NCBI GenBank assembly: GCA_936432065.2
Contig: OW386285.2
Coordinates: 100,693,869-100,757,868, forward strand
Source: Rutpela maculata
Taxonomy: Eukaryota > Arthropoda > Insecta > Coleoptera > Cerambycidae
Direction of reading: 5' to 3'
DNA length: 64,000 nucleotides
Under the pieces are notes generated by a model. That model saw nothing but the letters and a program-made list of their open reading frames with translations, was not told the origin of the DNA and made no database searches. Shown piece by piece: positions 20,933-32,353 of the stretch. Every line of letters starts with the position of its first letter. Within the stretch, counting starts at the first letter, position 1. Position numbers and translations under genes: made by a program.

Positions 20933-21414
20933 CTACACCTCTCTTGTAAACACCCTGTATCGTGGACCCGGAAATTATAACACCAGGGTAACACCAAACA
21001 CTAATTTATTAACTCACTAATTACAACAAATAATTACTTCACTAATCTTATACTAAATACTATAATAATTCACTACTTTAGTCACTTGATCTCTTTACTA
21101 TCTTCCTGATCTTACTGAACTTGCTATCGAAACTAAACTGTCCACACACAGCTTCTCCATTCCTTTATATACCCAAAGATGAGGGATCTAGAATGTTCCT
21201 GTCATGATGTCATCACTCTCTAGATATTTCCAGAAGAAGTTCAAATTATAACATCGCGCGCCATCTCTGGGATGATTGCTGAACCAACCAATTGAATTGT
21301 TCTTTGTTTACTGTCTACCTTTTGGACGTAGAAAGATCGCTCATAGATGTCTCTGGGGGGTATAAACATCTAACATCTAACACTATAATAATAATAGCGA
21401 GTAGCCGCATTACA
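20933..21414 (-). mobile_element. Probable solo LTR (Ty3/gypsy-like)
   Basis: Read on the minus strand, the segment starts TGTAATGCGG and ends ACACGTAACA (5'-TG...CA-3'). It has a TATA-like TATATAAAGG at about 21168-21177 and an AATAAATTAG polyadenylation-like site near 21003-21012. These are in LTR order (U3-R-U5) over 482 bp. No primer-binding site, internal domain or clear target duplication was found next to it, so a solo LTR or fragment is inferred. Confidence 0.5.
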
Positions 21415-22146
21415 CTGGGCCTTGGTTGCGACTGGTCAAATCCAGATGCATACAGTGGCGCAGAGACTGTGGATTGCGATGCGGAAGCAGACAAAGGCAA
21501 AAAATGTTATATATACTTTGATATTTATTATTTTTACCGTCAATGAGATCACCAGTACAGAGCAGTCATAATCATATCATATTTGATTTTTAAGTCCCCC
21601 CTTTAGTCCGCCCGTCTATCTAGGTACATAAAACATGAAAATATTTTGTCAATATTCTTCTTCTATTTAGTTAACGTAGCAATATATTTATTGAAATAAT
21701 TTCTGTTTTGATCAGTAAAGAAGAGTCCTAAATAAATATAGAAATAGTCAATATGATTGTCGCATTTTTAAAATTAAACATACAAATATAGTAACAGGTA
21801 CCGAGACTTATACTTATTAAGTATACCTATTTAATTCTTTTCCTCAAATATAAATGTGAATATTTAAATTCAAAATAAAATTATGACAAAGGACTTAACC
21901 TAACCTGATCTCAAAAAATTGGTGGTCCTAAGACTCCTAAGTAAACTCCTATATAATTAATTATAAGGTATTATCAATTTATTCCTCTAACTCTTTTCTG
22001 AATGGGAAAATGGCTTAACTACAGCAGTAGATACAGGTAGGGTAATTGTGACAATCTATTTTATTCTACCTCGATATCGTTCCTGCCCAGCCCTTCAACT
22101 GCGGCGGAGCCTTGGCTAGCAGATACGAAAACGAGTATCGAGAAGT
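21415..22146. other. Unannotated stretch
   Basis: No gene was recognised. A TGATCTCAAAAAA motif at about 21906 pairs with its complement near 20850 across the LTR, hinting at a further inverted-repeat element around it. Confidence 0.3.
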
Positions 22147-22674
22147 AATGGGGTATTTTCCATTTTTTTAAATTCAGTTTTGGTGATACATATCATGTAT
22201 AATTTTAACAATTTCTGCATAATCAATTTAAACCAAAACAATAATTTCCTAAATAAAAATAAGAAATAAGAATACGCTCATCTAGACACAGATTTCAAAT
22301 GATTTTATTTGGCGGGAAATAATTTAACCAGTCATAGACAACTTTCGCTTAGACTGTAACTAACTTATATGAATTGTGTATTTATTTTACATTATTTTAC
22401 CTATGACACTTCTATTTTTCTCAATATCTTGAATATCAATAAATATTATACACATGTATTTAGAAGGAATTAAAAGGTATTTATATTTGTTATTATGTAG
22501 AAGTTATCTTAAAAATGTAAACAAAACTTACGGCGAGGATTATGTGGTAACATTTCTTGTGTGCGCCAGCGGACACTTCTTGTTACAATACAAGTGAAAG
22601 AGATATATTGGTTAGATTTATTTGTTGTTTGTTTATGTGACGTAGGATTTTTACTTTATCAATAAACTATTAAG

Positions 22675-22884
22675 ATGGAGTTGAATTTTGTGAAAGGAGA
22701 TTCGTCCAATTTGCCCAAAGTTGATTATGACTTGATAGATTCTTTCTATAACAAAATTTGGATTTTTGAAGGGATGGGATCAAAAATATTGGAAGCTTGC
22801 CACCAAGTTCTTCGAATATCAATTTTTTCGGAACAGTTACAAAATTTTTTTCCGAAGCATTTATATTTGTTTCCACAACTTTGA
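22675..22884 (+). pseudogene. Short ORF with NLPKVD motif
   Basis: This 69-residue frame begins with MELNFVKGDSSNLPKVDYDL. The same motif occurs at 48553 (KGISHNLPKVDSRMIDELFY), so both probably derive from the N-terminus of one repetitive protein. From memory, N-termini of this kind precede SWIM-type zinc finger and YqaJ-like nuclease domains in repetitive insect ORFs, but neither domain is present here, so that assignment is weak. The first about 130 bp fall in the segment that copy 1 of element X lacks; the rest is element sequence. Confidence 0.4.
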
Positions 22885-23420
22885 TAAAATACCTTTTAAA
22901 TGACATTATCTACTATTTGTAAATTACAGCAAATACCTCGATGAAAGAAACTGAAATGCTTCAAATCAACATGACAGTAACGTTAGAACACATCTGTCAT
23001 TTGACTAGTCGTTGACATTGTTGTCATGTTTTGCTAAATATGTTTTTAAAAATCTAATCGGAATTAAAAATTATTTAAAATATTTAATAATTTACTCCTA
23101 TTATTATTTTTTACATAAGAAAATTAAATTTTGTGGATAAATATATTAAAATTGATTTAATAAATAAGCTTTATACTCCTGTTTTCTTCAATTATCTTTG
23201 CTAGAACTAGAGAAGGAATTTCAACTTGGCAACACCACACCGTTTTGTATAAAACCATTCTATCAACAAATCCATACAGTCCAGCTATGTCATCGGCCAA
23301 ACTACCTACGTCACCAATTTAAAACACCTGTTGCTCCACTTATTTTAACCTTTGTTTTCTCAAAAAATTGATAATTATTTTCTGTATTGGAAAGCGTGTT
23401 TGTACATATTCTATGATATT

Positions 23421-25111
23421 ATTATAAAGTTAAGTACATTAAATGCAAATAAGGGGCCAGGGCCTGACGCTATTCCACCAAGCATACTTAAACATTGCAG
23501 CTTTATTTTGGCAAGGCCTCTCTATTACATATTCAATCAGTCTTTACTCTCTGGTCAATTCCCTGTCTACTGGAAACTCAGTTATATCACACCTATATAC
23601 AAATCAGGCAATAAATCAGATATTAGAAATTATCGTCCTATAATAGTCCTTAGCACTATACCTAAACTATTCGAAAGCTTAGTTACTGATTACTTAACCG
23701 CGAAGCTTCATAATGAGATCATTGATGAACAATTTGGATTTTTTGCTGGTAGGTCCACTGAACTCGGCCTGGTGACCTATGTTAGCTATCTGTCGGGGGC
23801 CTTGGAGAGCGGTTATCGGGTTGATACAATCTATACTGATTTCTCCAAGGCGTTCGACAGGGTAAACCATAGTGTTTTACTGGCCAAGCTTGAATACTAT
23901 GGTATAAGTGGTTCAATTATCGACTGGTTAAAAGATTATCTTACTGAGAGAAAACAGATTGTTCGTATCAAAAATGTTCTTTCTAATGAAATTTCAGTCA
24001 CTTCCGGTGTACCACAAGGGTCACATTTGGGACCATTGTTGTTTAACTTATTTATTAACGACATCAAATACTGTTTTTCTTTTGGAAAAATTCTTCTATT
24101 CGCTGATGACCTCAAAGTGTTTTCTATAATCCGGTCTGAAAATGATGCCTTACATATGCAAGCTGATTTAGATACTCTTGATAACTGGTGCTCGGTTAAT
24201 GGTATGACATTAAATATCGATAAGTGAGATTTTACCGTAACAGGGACCCTATTATTTTTAATTATCAAATTAACGGCAATCTTTTAGATGATGTACAAGT
24301 CATTAAAGATTTGGGTGTCTTACTTGACCCAACCCTTAATTTTCAGGCTCATATTGCTGCTGTAACTAACAAAGCATTAAAATTACTGGGATTTGTCAAA
24401 CGCACAACTACCGATTTTTCCAACGTACAGACTCTTAAGATTTTATATTGCTCACTTGTGAGACCACAGAGTATTGTTCCTCAGTCTGGTCACCACATTA
24501 CAATATTTATGTACGAAAGATTGAGTCAGTTCAACATAAATTTTTGAGACATGTTGCCTTCAAGTTAAATATTTTTATTGATGACTATTCTGATCTTGAA
24601 TCATTTTTAAACATCGACTCTCTTGATATACGCAGCCAGCATAAAGACCTGATATTGCTTTTTAATATTATAAATTCTAAATGTAACTGTCCTGAATTAT
24701 TATCGCAGATAAATTTCTACGTTCCTCCTCGAAATACAAGACAAAATATTACTTTTTTCGTGCCCTTCTTCAGGACAAACTATGCATATAATTCTTGTTT
24801 ACCGCGTATACTTCGGTTAGCGAACCAGTTCGAAAATATTGATTTTTTCAATGCAAATCTTAGAACTTTTAAACATCAACTTCATCAATCTATTCATTAA
24901 ATTCATTCACTTTAGTATTAAGTTTTTATTAGTGTAAATTTTTATTAGTGTTTAACTCTGTTTTATCATCCATGTATATCTACCAATCTACCATGTATTT
25001 TAGCTATATGTTAGTGTATCCTTGTCATTTTATTGTTGTCACTCTTTCTTCATTATTACTCATTGTCTGTACTAATGGGTTCGCCCGTTTATATGAATAA
25101 ATAAATAAAAT
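23421..25111 (+). pseudogene. Jockey/CR1-like LINE, 5'-truncated, RT and C-terminal region
   Basis: Non-LTR retrotransposon ORF2 lacking its endonuclease. The first frame (to 24227) shows RT motifs in order: PDAIPPSILK (39-48), RNYRPI (92-97), YTDFSKAFDRVNH (161-173) with the first catalytic Asp, SGVPQGSHLGPLLF (218-231) and LLFADDLKV (248-256) with the catalytic Asp pair. A frameshift at about 24225 leads to DLGVLLDPTLNF and a second near 24450 to the C-terminal frame ending at 24898. The 3' end is GGGTTCGCCCGTTTATATG plus an (AATA)n tail. The insertion lies in element X; TATT (23417-23420, 25112-25115) is a minimal target duplication. Confidence 0.85.
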
Positions 25112-25741
25112 TATTCAATAAAAAAAAATTGGAAAATACCCCATTCTGAACGGAACAACTCCTTATCAGAATTTTAATAATAGACAAACATTCTACTTAT
25201 CTAATATTTATCCGCTTATCTATCTATAAGGGAGTATGAAGATATCAATACTAAATTTTATTTAACATACCAGATATTTATTTGATAACTTGTAAATTTG
25301 TAATTATAAGTACTTATGAGTATTTCTCGAGGTATTTCTGTACTGTTGAACACCCTGGGGTGGATGTTAGTTCGAAATTCGCAATAAATTATTCTACATC
25401 TCCATGACTTTATAAATTATTAAATAACTTGTTCTCATGTTATTTACAAGAATTTACTGTTTACAATTTCCAAAAGTATGATTACATGTGAAAAGAGCAA
25501 ATAATACTTTGCATACAAACAAACTTATCTAACACCATAAAATATTTGTTAGGAATATAAAGGTTTAGATGAATACAATAACCCTAAAAAAGAAACAATT
25601 AGTTGCCTCGTTAGTTGCAAAAAGAAACAATTCGTTGCCAGAATTGAAATGTATTACTATTAAGTACACTTCTGTGCAATAAAATCCCGTTTCGCTATAT
25701 TAAATCATTCTTTATTTATTTGTCAGTGCCATATTTTCGCA

Positions 25742-26130
25742 ATGAAAAAATTAACTAAACATGAAAAAATTTTAATTCTCTCTAAAATTGAAGAGAGATG
25801 GTCTATCAGAGCAGTTGCTAACCATTATCAATTGAATAAAAGTACTGTTATGAGTGTGAAGAAAAGTGGGAGGAGAAAGGTAGCGTAAAGAGAAAAGACA
25901 GTTCAGGCCGACTGAGAAGTTCAAATCTCGTTCAAGATGAAGCACTCCTTGGCTATTTGAGGAAAAATCCGTTTCAAACAGCAAGAGACGCTGTGTTCAT
26001 GACAAATTTTCCAGCATCGGAGGTCAACAGCTAGCGAAGGATAGGAAAATCGGAAATAAAAAACTGTGCCAAGAAGACCATATTATCAGAAGAACAGAAG
26101 CAAGCAAGTTTTTTAATAAGCGAAAAGCGG
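25742..26130 (+). pseudogene. Tc1-type transposase, N-terminal DNA-binding region
   Basis: The ATG at 25742 opens MKKLTKHEKILILSKIEE, followed by WSIRAVANHYQLNKSTVMSV, a helix-turn-helix of the kind that starts Tc1-like transposases. A frameshift near 25860 continues with KKWEEKGSVKRKDSSGRLRS, the second DNA-binding part with a GRPR-like basic patch. Further on come LRKNPFQTARD and, after a stop near 26032, RIGKSEIKNCAKKTILSEEQ. The catalytic DDE domain is not readable beyond about 26130. Terminal repeats were not located, so this is a 5' remnant. Confidence 0.75.
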
Positions 26131-28606
26131 GCCCCCAAAACAAGCCCCGGGCCTCGAAGGACTGGTTAGAAATGGCAGAAGTTCACAAACCAACCGAAAT
26201 GTTTCGGTTGACGAACTTGAAACAACTTTATAAACTAAAATTTGTATGTACTTCCCAAAATAACATTGTCTCAACATAATAAGTGTAACAAAATAAATAA
26301 ATAAAATTATAATTTGTCAACAAAATATACATGAATAACTACAGAAGTAGTAGAAGGATAACTTTTGATTGTTTGAGAAAATGGTCGAACTTGGTTGGAA
26401 CATTAAATTATTTATCTCTCCTGTTAGTATGTATTCTGATACTTCTGTCTCATAAGTAACAATAGAAAGTGTCTTGGAATCCTGGGCAACACCTAATTGT
26501 AGGGTAATTCACAAGAGACCTTTTATGTCGAGGTGAAGAAAGGCCAACTCAGGGCCAAGCGACACCTTAAACAATTTACAACAATAGAGAGTGAATCTAG
26601 ATACAAATGCAGCCAGTTGTTCTGCACTATTGCGATGACTTTGTGCGCAATGTATATGAAATCATATGTGTATTAATACCTACAGATCACAAGTTAGATA
26701 TTAGTGGACTGTATGTAGCTACCTACAATTATTATTTATCGTATGTTAGGATACCTATGCAATAAAGATCAATTAAAAAAATTATGTATTAAAAAGTATA
26801 CAATAAACGGGATTTTTTATATAATTGACTAAGTATTTAATTTATTCTTAGTTACATTTGTGGATAATCCATTGTGATTCATTAAGCCATTCAGTTTTTT
26901 TTACCATCAACATATACTTAATATATCTTTAAAAAAATTTTCAAATCCATTAAATAAGTATAAGTTTGCTCGTCGAGTTTTGCTCATCTATAGGTATTGT
27001 AGACATAAATCTGTTTCGTAGTTACTTTGGTTTTTTTAGAATCTATGATATTTTCGTCAAGTACTTGTTTAATAATACTAATACCAGATTATGATTTTCA
27101 TAATTTTCGTTTGTCTGTCTGATGTCTGTCTGTCTGTTCAATGATAATTCGAAAACAGCTCAATACATTTTTATAAAATTGTGTATACATGCATGTAAAC
27201 ATTTTTCCAATTAAGAGAACAGGCTAAATTATATTAGAGGTGGTGATGGGAAAATAGGGGAGGAAAAGATGGTGGAAAGGGAAAATCATGAGAAAGTGAG
27301 GGAAGGTGATGCACGTTTGCAGTAAACACAATGTGATGGAATATGTCTATTGATATCAAAATAAGTTATAGGTATCACCTATTCGCAAGACTGTTTGACT
27401 AGTTTTAAAGTCAATCTCGAATTCATAACTCTTAATCAATGAGGTTTATACTTTATTTATTTATTTAGATTAGATCTGTGTACTTATATAATATATTTTT
27501 TTAATTTTCTAACTTCTAGTTGAAGATAAATGAAAAATGTTATTTTAGTTGTTAATGCACCTCGGAAGTCTCCATAGGTTATATGGACAATAATAAAAAA
27601 TAATATCGCTGCTGGTTCATTGCTCTTTCTTTGTACAAAGGACAATAGGACAGAGGCAAACCTGATCATTTATTAAATAAATATTATTTTATTTATCTGT
27701 CTGCAAGCTATGACTAATACACACATCATTTTCTATTTTTACCTGTATTTTTATTTAAAGAATTTTGTCTGTTTGGCAGGTGTTAGTCCTTAACAATGAA
27801 TTTTACCTACTTTTACGGCAAGTGAAATTAATTAAGAAATTAATAAACCTGTCACGTAAAGTAAGGTATACACCAATAAGTCAAGTGTGTTAATTCTTTT
27901 GAAAACGAACAGTATTTAATTAATTAATATTCACTAGAGAACTTCTTCGATCATTTAACTAAGCAACCTGGAAAGTACTTATTATTAATAACGTCATCAT
28001 TGTTAGTCATACAAAAAGCTCAAAAGAAGGTCAATGTCATAATTACTTAAATGTCTTATTTATCAAAGTACCTACATAATCATGTAAATATTAACAAAAC
28101 ATTTATAAAACTCCAAATATCATAATTACTGACAAGTTCGCTGGCAATTTAATCTGTTCTTGGAAATTCTAGATGATCACTAGGTAAATAATGATTATGG
28201 TAAAGAGAAATTAAGTAAGTTTATGAAACTTCTTTTATTTTCTTAATCTAGGCAAACACAATTGGAAATTAAAAGAAAATATACGTTTCTTATATTATTT
28301 TATTAATTTTCCAGAGTTGCAAAATAAGATGATATTGAAAAAAATTGAGAAAAACCTCGAAAAACACAAAATACCACATCATATCGAAGACGAACAGTTA
28401 ACTGCTGTGTAATATGATTATGCTTAATGCTTAGTAATGGAATCGTTTAAAACAAGAATTGGAACCCATCTCGGAACCCATGAAAATCACAAATCCAGAA
28501 CTGATATTTAAATTTACTTTGGACTGAAATCAAAATAATTTTCTTTCAGTTCCATAAGACAAGTTTTAAAATTCAATCAATTCACATATTTTTTAAGTTT
28601 GGTATA
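26131..28606. other. Unannotated AT-rich stretch
   Basis: I recognise no gene. It holds a (GTCT)n run near 27113-27150 followed by TTCAATGATAATTCGAAAAC, a context common in insect repeats, and a purine-rich tract at about 27235-27310. Confidence 0.3.
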
Positions 28607-29302
28607 CAGGGTATGCCAGTAAAAACTCCCAGGTGAAATATTTCAGAAACTACTAGAGATATTTGAGTTCTGTAAACGCCCATTGCCAGAACACATAAAT
28701 GGCTGTAGTTTTAAATAGAAATAGTTTTTCAAAATGTTAAGGGATAGATAGCGCTGCGGTACAAATTGTTTTTTGGATGACAGGAACTTAGAAATGTTAC
28801 CTATGTTGAAGAGAATTTAATTTCACGTAGATTTCCTGATACGAAAAAAAATCGAAAATCCAACCGTTTTCGAGAAATTTAGGTTTAAAATATTTAATTT
28901 TTGAAAAAGTAAAATCACCTTAACTTTCTTACATTAAATTTTATACGATAGTTCGTTTCCAACTTTCTTCATAGAAGGATAATGTGAATAATCCGGCAAT
29001 AAAATTTTTTTTTCAACTTCCGGTTATCCGGGAATTATATTTATTACAATTTTAAAGTGCCCGCCCCTGTATTTTATTAAACAATATTGAATAAAAATAT
29101 GTTCCATGCACTTTTTTCAGTGCAACCATAGAAGCAGTAAAGGAAATAAAACGACTCCATATGCAAAATACAATCATTGGTGCCTTTGGAATTCTTCATA
29201 AATAATACTGTCAATATTGACATTGCTTTAGACATTGTTTTAGTTTTTGATTGTCAAATGATGTGTATTTAGTTCTTGCATTTTGTTAAATTGTTATAAA
29301 AC

Positions 29303-30376
29303 ATGGTACTTCATACAAACCGGGATAAATTAAAGATGGTTTTATTTTGTGGAGAATGCCGCAAAAATTCTTCTGCAGCTATGAAATTATATAGAAGACG
29401 TCTTCATGAGAGACCAAGGCTTGATCGCAAAACTTTTGTAAGTTTATGTGCTAATTTATACCATTATGGAAGTTTTAAAATAACAAAAACACCTAGAAGA
29501 AAGAGAACTGCAACAGTTGAAAATACAGCGTTAGTGTTAGAAATAATAAAAAAATAATCCCCACACGTCATTATGTAGTTAAATGAGCAAACTAATATTT
29601 CTGTAACTTCGTGTAGAAGGATTCTAAAAAATAATAAAATTTATCTATATAAAACTCATTTGGTGCACCACTTAACACCGGGAGATAATCAGCGCAGACT
29701 AAATTTTTTGGCATACTTTTCCATTATGTTAGAGGAAAATCCTAATTTGCTAAATCAAATTATGTGGAGTGACGAATCTAGATTCCACAATAACGTAGTA
29801 ACAATGTAGTAACTGCCGATACTGGTCTAAAGAAAATCCCAAACGGATGAGACAAACCGGATTCCAAACAAGATTTGGGGTAAATGTTTGGTGTGGCATC
29901 GTAAATGGATACATTGTTGGTCCATATCTTCATCAAGGAAATCTAAATGGTGAACGTTATTTACACTTCTTACAAAATGATTTGAGTCCTGTTCCTTCTT
30001 GTTGAGTCCTTGTCCTATTGAATAATTTACCAGTTCAATTAGATACTATGTGGTTTCACCAAGATGGCGCAGGCCCACATAATAGTATTGTGGTAAATTA
30101 TTTAAACCAAACATATCCAGGAAGATGGATTGGTACAAATGGGGTACTCAAGTGGCCAGTTAGATCTCCATTAGATTTCTATTTGTGGGGCTATCTGAAA
30201 AGTGAGGTTTATAAAGAAGCAATCATAGACATGGCTGACCTTTATATTAAAATGTATGCAAGTGCTGGAGCTATCAACAGGAATACACTACTTAAAGTTT
30301 GTGGGGTTGAGCTATTGGAAAAATTCTCCATGTGTACAAACAAAAATGGCAATAATTTCGAACACCTTCTACCATA
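29303..30376 (+). pseudogene. Mariner-like transposase, decayed
   Basis: Three broken frames follow the family order. 29303-29557 is the N-terminal helix-turn-helix region. From about 29580 to 29800 comes SCRRILKNNKIYLYKTHLVH and then IMWSDESRFHN, with the first catalytic Asp. After stops, 30018-30376 contains MWFHQDGAGPHNSIVVNYLN, with the second Asp, then PGRWIGTNG and RSPLDFYLWGYLKSEVY. Relatives carry an extra DLxP between SP and LDF, which supplies the third catalytic Asp; here those four codons are missing without loss of frame. Together with nonsense and frameshift breaks near 29555, 29810 and 30005 the enzyme is inactive. Confidence 0.85.
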
Positions 30377-30694
30377 ACTTATTACTTGTTTTTATTAACT
30401 AAAATAAAAAGAAGTTTTTTATTTCATTGTTATTTCCTTTATTGCTAAGTTACTACTATGGTTGCACTGGAAAAAATGCATGGAACATATTTTCATTCAA
30501 TATTCTTTAATAAAATTCAGGGGCGGGTGCTTTAAAATTGTAATAATTGTAATTTCCGGTTTAACCGGAAGTTGTAAAAAAAGTTTTATTGCCAAATTAT
30601 TCACATTATCTTTCTATGAAGAAAGTTTGAAACGAACTATCGTATAAAATTTAATCTAAGCATGTTAACGGCGATTTTAGTTTTTCAAAAATTA

Positions 30695-30925
30695 AATATT
30701 TAAACATAACATAAAACACACCACAGATAGAAGACAACCCCCAAATCCAAAGCCAAGGCTGTCCGGAAGGGGGTTACACATTCGGAAAAACGCAGACATA
30801 CATCCACACCCACCGGTGTTGTCAATACCGGGGCTGGGGGTCGAACCCAGAGCGCGGTAGCGAGTCGATCAGCGTATTCGCCACTCAATACGCCTTAACC
30901 GATTGAGCTACCGTGTCGGTAGCCT
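30695..30925 (-). mobile_element. tRNA-derived SINE
   Basis: On the minus strand the head reads ACACGGTAGCTCAATCGGTT (A-box-like) and, about 60 bases on, CTGGGTTCGACCCCCAGCC (B-box-like with a good T-arm stem). A non-tRNA body of about 140 bases follows, ending in AT-rich sequence. It interrupts the right inverted repeat of mariner-like element 1, which is uninterrupted on the left side. About ten bases of the target seem to be missing, and no target duplication is visible. Confidence 0.75.
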
Positions 30926-31504
30926 CTAAAACGGTTGGATTTTCGAATTTTTTTCATATCACGAAATCTACTTGAAATTAAATTTTCTTTAACATAGATA
31001 AAATTTCTAAGTTCCTGTCATTCAAAAAATAATTTGTACCGCAGCACCATCTATTCCTTAATATATTAAAAAACTATTTCTATTTAAAACTACAGCCATT
31101 TTTGTATTCTAGCAATGGGCTTTTACAGAACTCAAATGTCTCTAGTAGTTTCCGAAATATTTCATCTGGGAGTTTTTATTGGCATACCCTGTATATATGC
31201 ATATGTACGTGGTCGGTAGGAAGATAGATAGATATTATATAATTTTTGAACGGCTATTCATTTAGAGCAACATAATAAATATTTACTGAATTAAAACACT
31301 TTTTCTAATTTTTCTGGAATTCAAAATCAAAAAATCCTGAAACCACAACTCTTTTTCCAAAACGGTTAGAAACTCTTGTACAAATGACAACATACATATG
31401 AAGAAATATAAGAACATAAGGCATATCACGTAAACTAGAGAATGAAGTAATTAATGTATCTATTACGAAATACTTCGAGTATAAAATATAATGGTAAAAT
31501 TGAC

Positions 31505-31600
31505 TACACAATTCTTATGCATGTAAAAAATGTCGGCGTCTTTGGCGGTGTGGTAAAGATCAAAGACGCCGACATTTTTTACACGCTTAAGAATTGTGTA
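31505..31600. repeat. Near-perfect 40-bp-arm hairpin
   Basis: Bases 31505-31544 pair with 31561-31600 with only two mismatches (TATGCATG against TAAGCGTG). The loop is 16 bases (31545-31560). The inner arm is TGTCGGCGTCTTTG, GC-richer than the surroundings. The open frames on both strands here are by-products of the palindrome. Confidence 0.9.
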
Positions 31601-32353
31601 AACTCTACATGCAATTTTTTTCATCAGTTCACCAGAAGGTTCATCCCAGACCAAAAAAATTTATTTAAAAGTGGGTTGTATCACAGTTGGTTAACCCCTC
31701 GTTTCACTGTATCAGTCTACTAGACTAGTGCCCATGTACCTTTGTTTTGTAAACTACAGTATAGCCCAGGAAAAGTCAACGTAAAAATATTTCAAATTGG
31801 AGAAAATTTTAATGGACTGAATTTTTGCATGCACCTTAGTATTAGGGTTCTTAACAATGTGTGGTGACAGTTCCTTATCGATTTGACCGCCGTGGGGTGA
31901 ATTACCCGGGGTCAAAGGTTGCGAAAACAGTTCTTGTACAGTAACTAGAGGTTTTAACTTTGAAATAATGTCAGGTGAATTAGATCTCGTTCATTTTTGG
32001 CAGCTTAACAGTAAATGCATCAAAAAAAAGTTTATATATTATGCGGGGGCTTGCTAATTTATAGGGCAACTAAAAAAAAAAAAAACCATTACAGCTGAAA
32101 GAGAATCAAATTTTGAGAAGATAAATTAGTAATCTTTAAGTTATAACGACTAGAAAATTGGGATTTTAGCGTTCAAAAAGGTTTTCATCAAATAACTCGA
32201 AAAGTATTGCATTGAACGAAAACATGCTGGAGACAAATAAGCTCGCAAATAAGAAAGCTTACTAAATTGATGATGAATTTCGTTTTATTGTAATTTCTGT
32301 AGAGTTAATGGTTTCGAAGATCTGCTAGTATAAAGGTGGCATCCGAACATTTA

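Larger units (their letters stand above)
22147..25145 (-). mobile_element. Element X copy 2, TIR-flanked and split by a LINE
   Basis: The ends AATGGGGTATTTTCCAT (22147) and, reversed from 25145, AATGGGGTATTTTCCAATT are inverted repeats. The interior is the reverse complement of 16151-17151, with an extra segment of about 190 bp near 22625-22806 that copy 1 lacks. A LINE (23421-25111) interrupts it; copy 1 shows the uninterrupted target. A minus-strand frame starting at 22906 (MSFKRYFIKVVETN) is shared in decayed form with copy 1, so it may be an element gene. Confidence 0.75.
28607..31191 (+). mobile_element. Mariner-like element 1 (TA TSD, long TIRs)
   Basis: The ends CAGGGTATGCCAGTAAAAAC and, reversed from 31191, CAGGGTATGCCAATAAAAAC stand between TA dinucleotides (28605-28606, 31192-31193). 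The inverted repeats run inward for several hundred bases (about 28607-29110 and 30470-31191) and share AAACTACTAGAGA.ATTTGAG-like and ATTTTATACGATAGTTCG blocks. A decayed transposase lies between them. A SINE interrupts the right arm. Confidence 0.9.

Noticed and set aside
23352..23435. The Met at 23352 as start of a LINE protein
   Set aside because: The first about 28 residues are translated element X sequence; the LINE insertion begins near 23421.
30700..30888. Minus-strand ORF of 62 codons
   Set aside because: It lies wholly within the tRNA-derived SINE.
31454..31723. Open frames on both strands around the hairpin
   Set aside because: They arise because the palindrome makes both strands alike; no family motifs occur.
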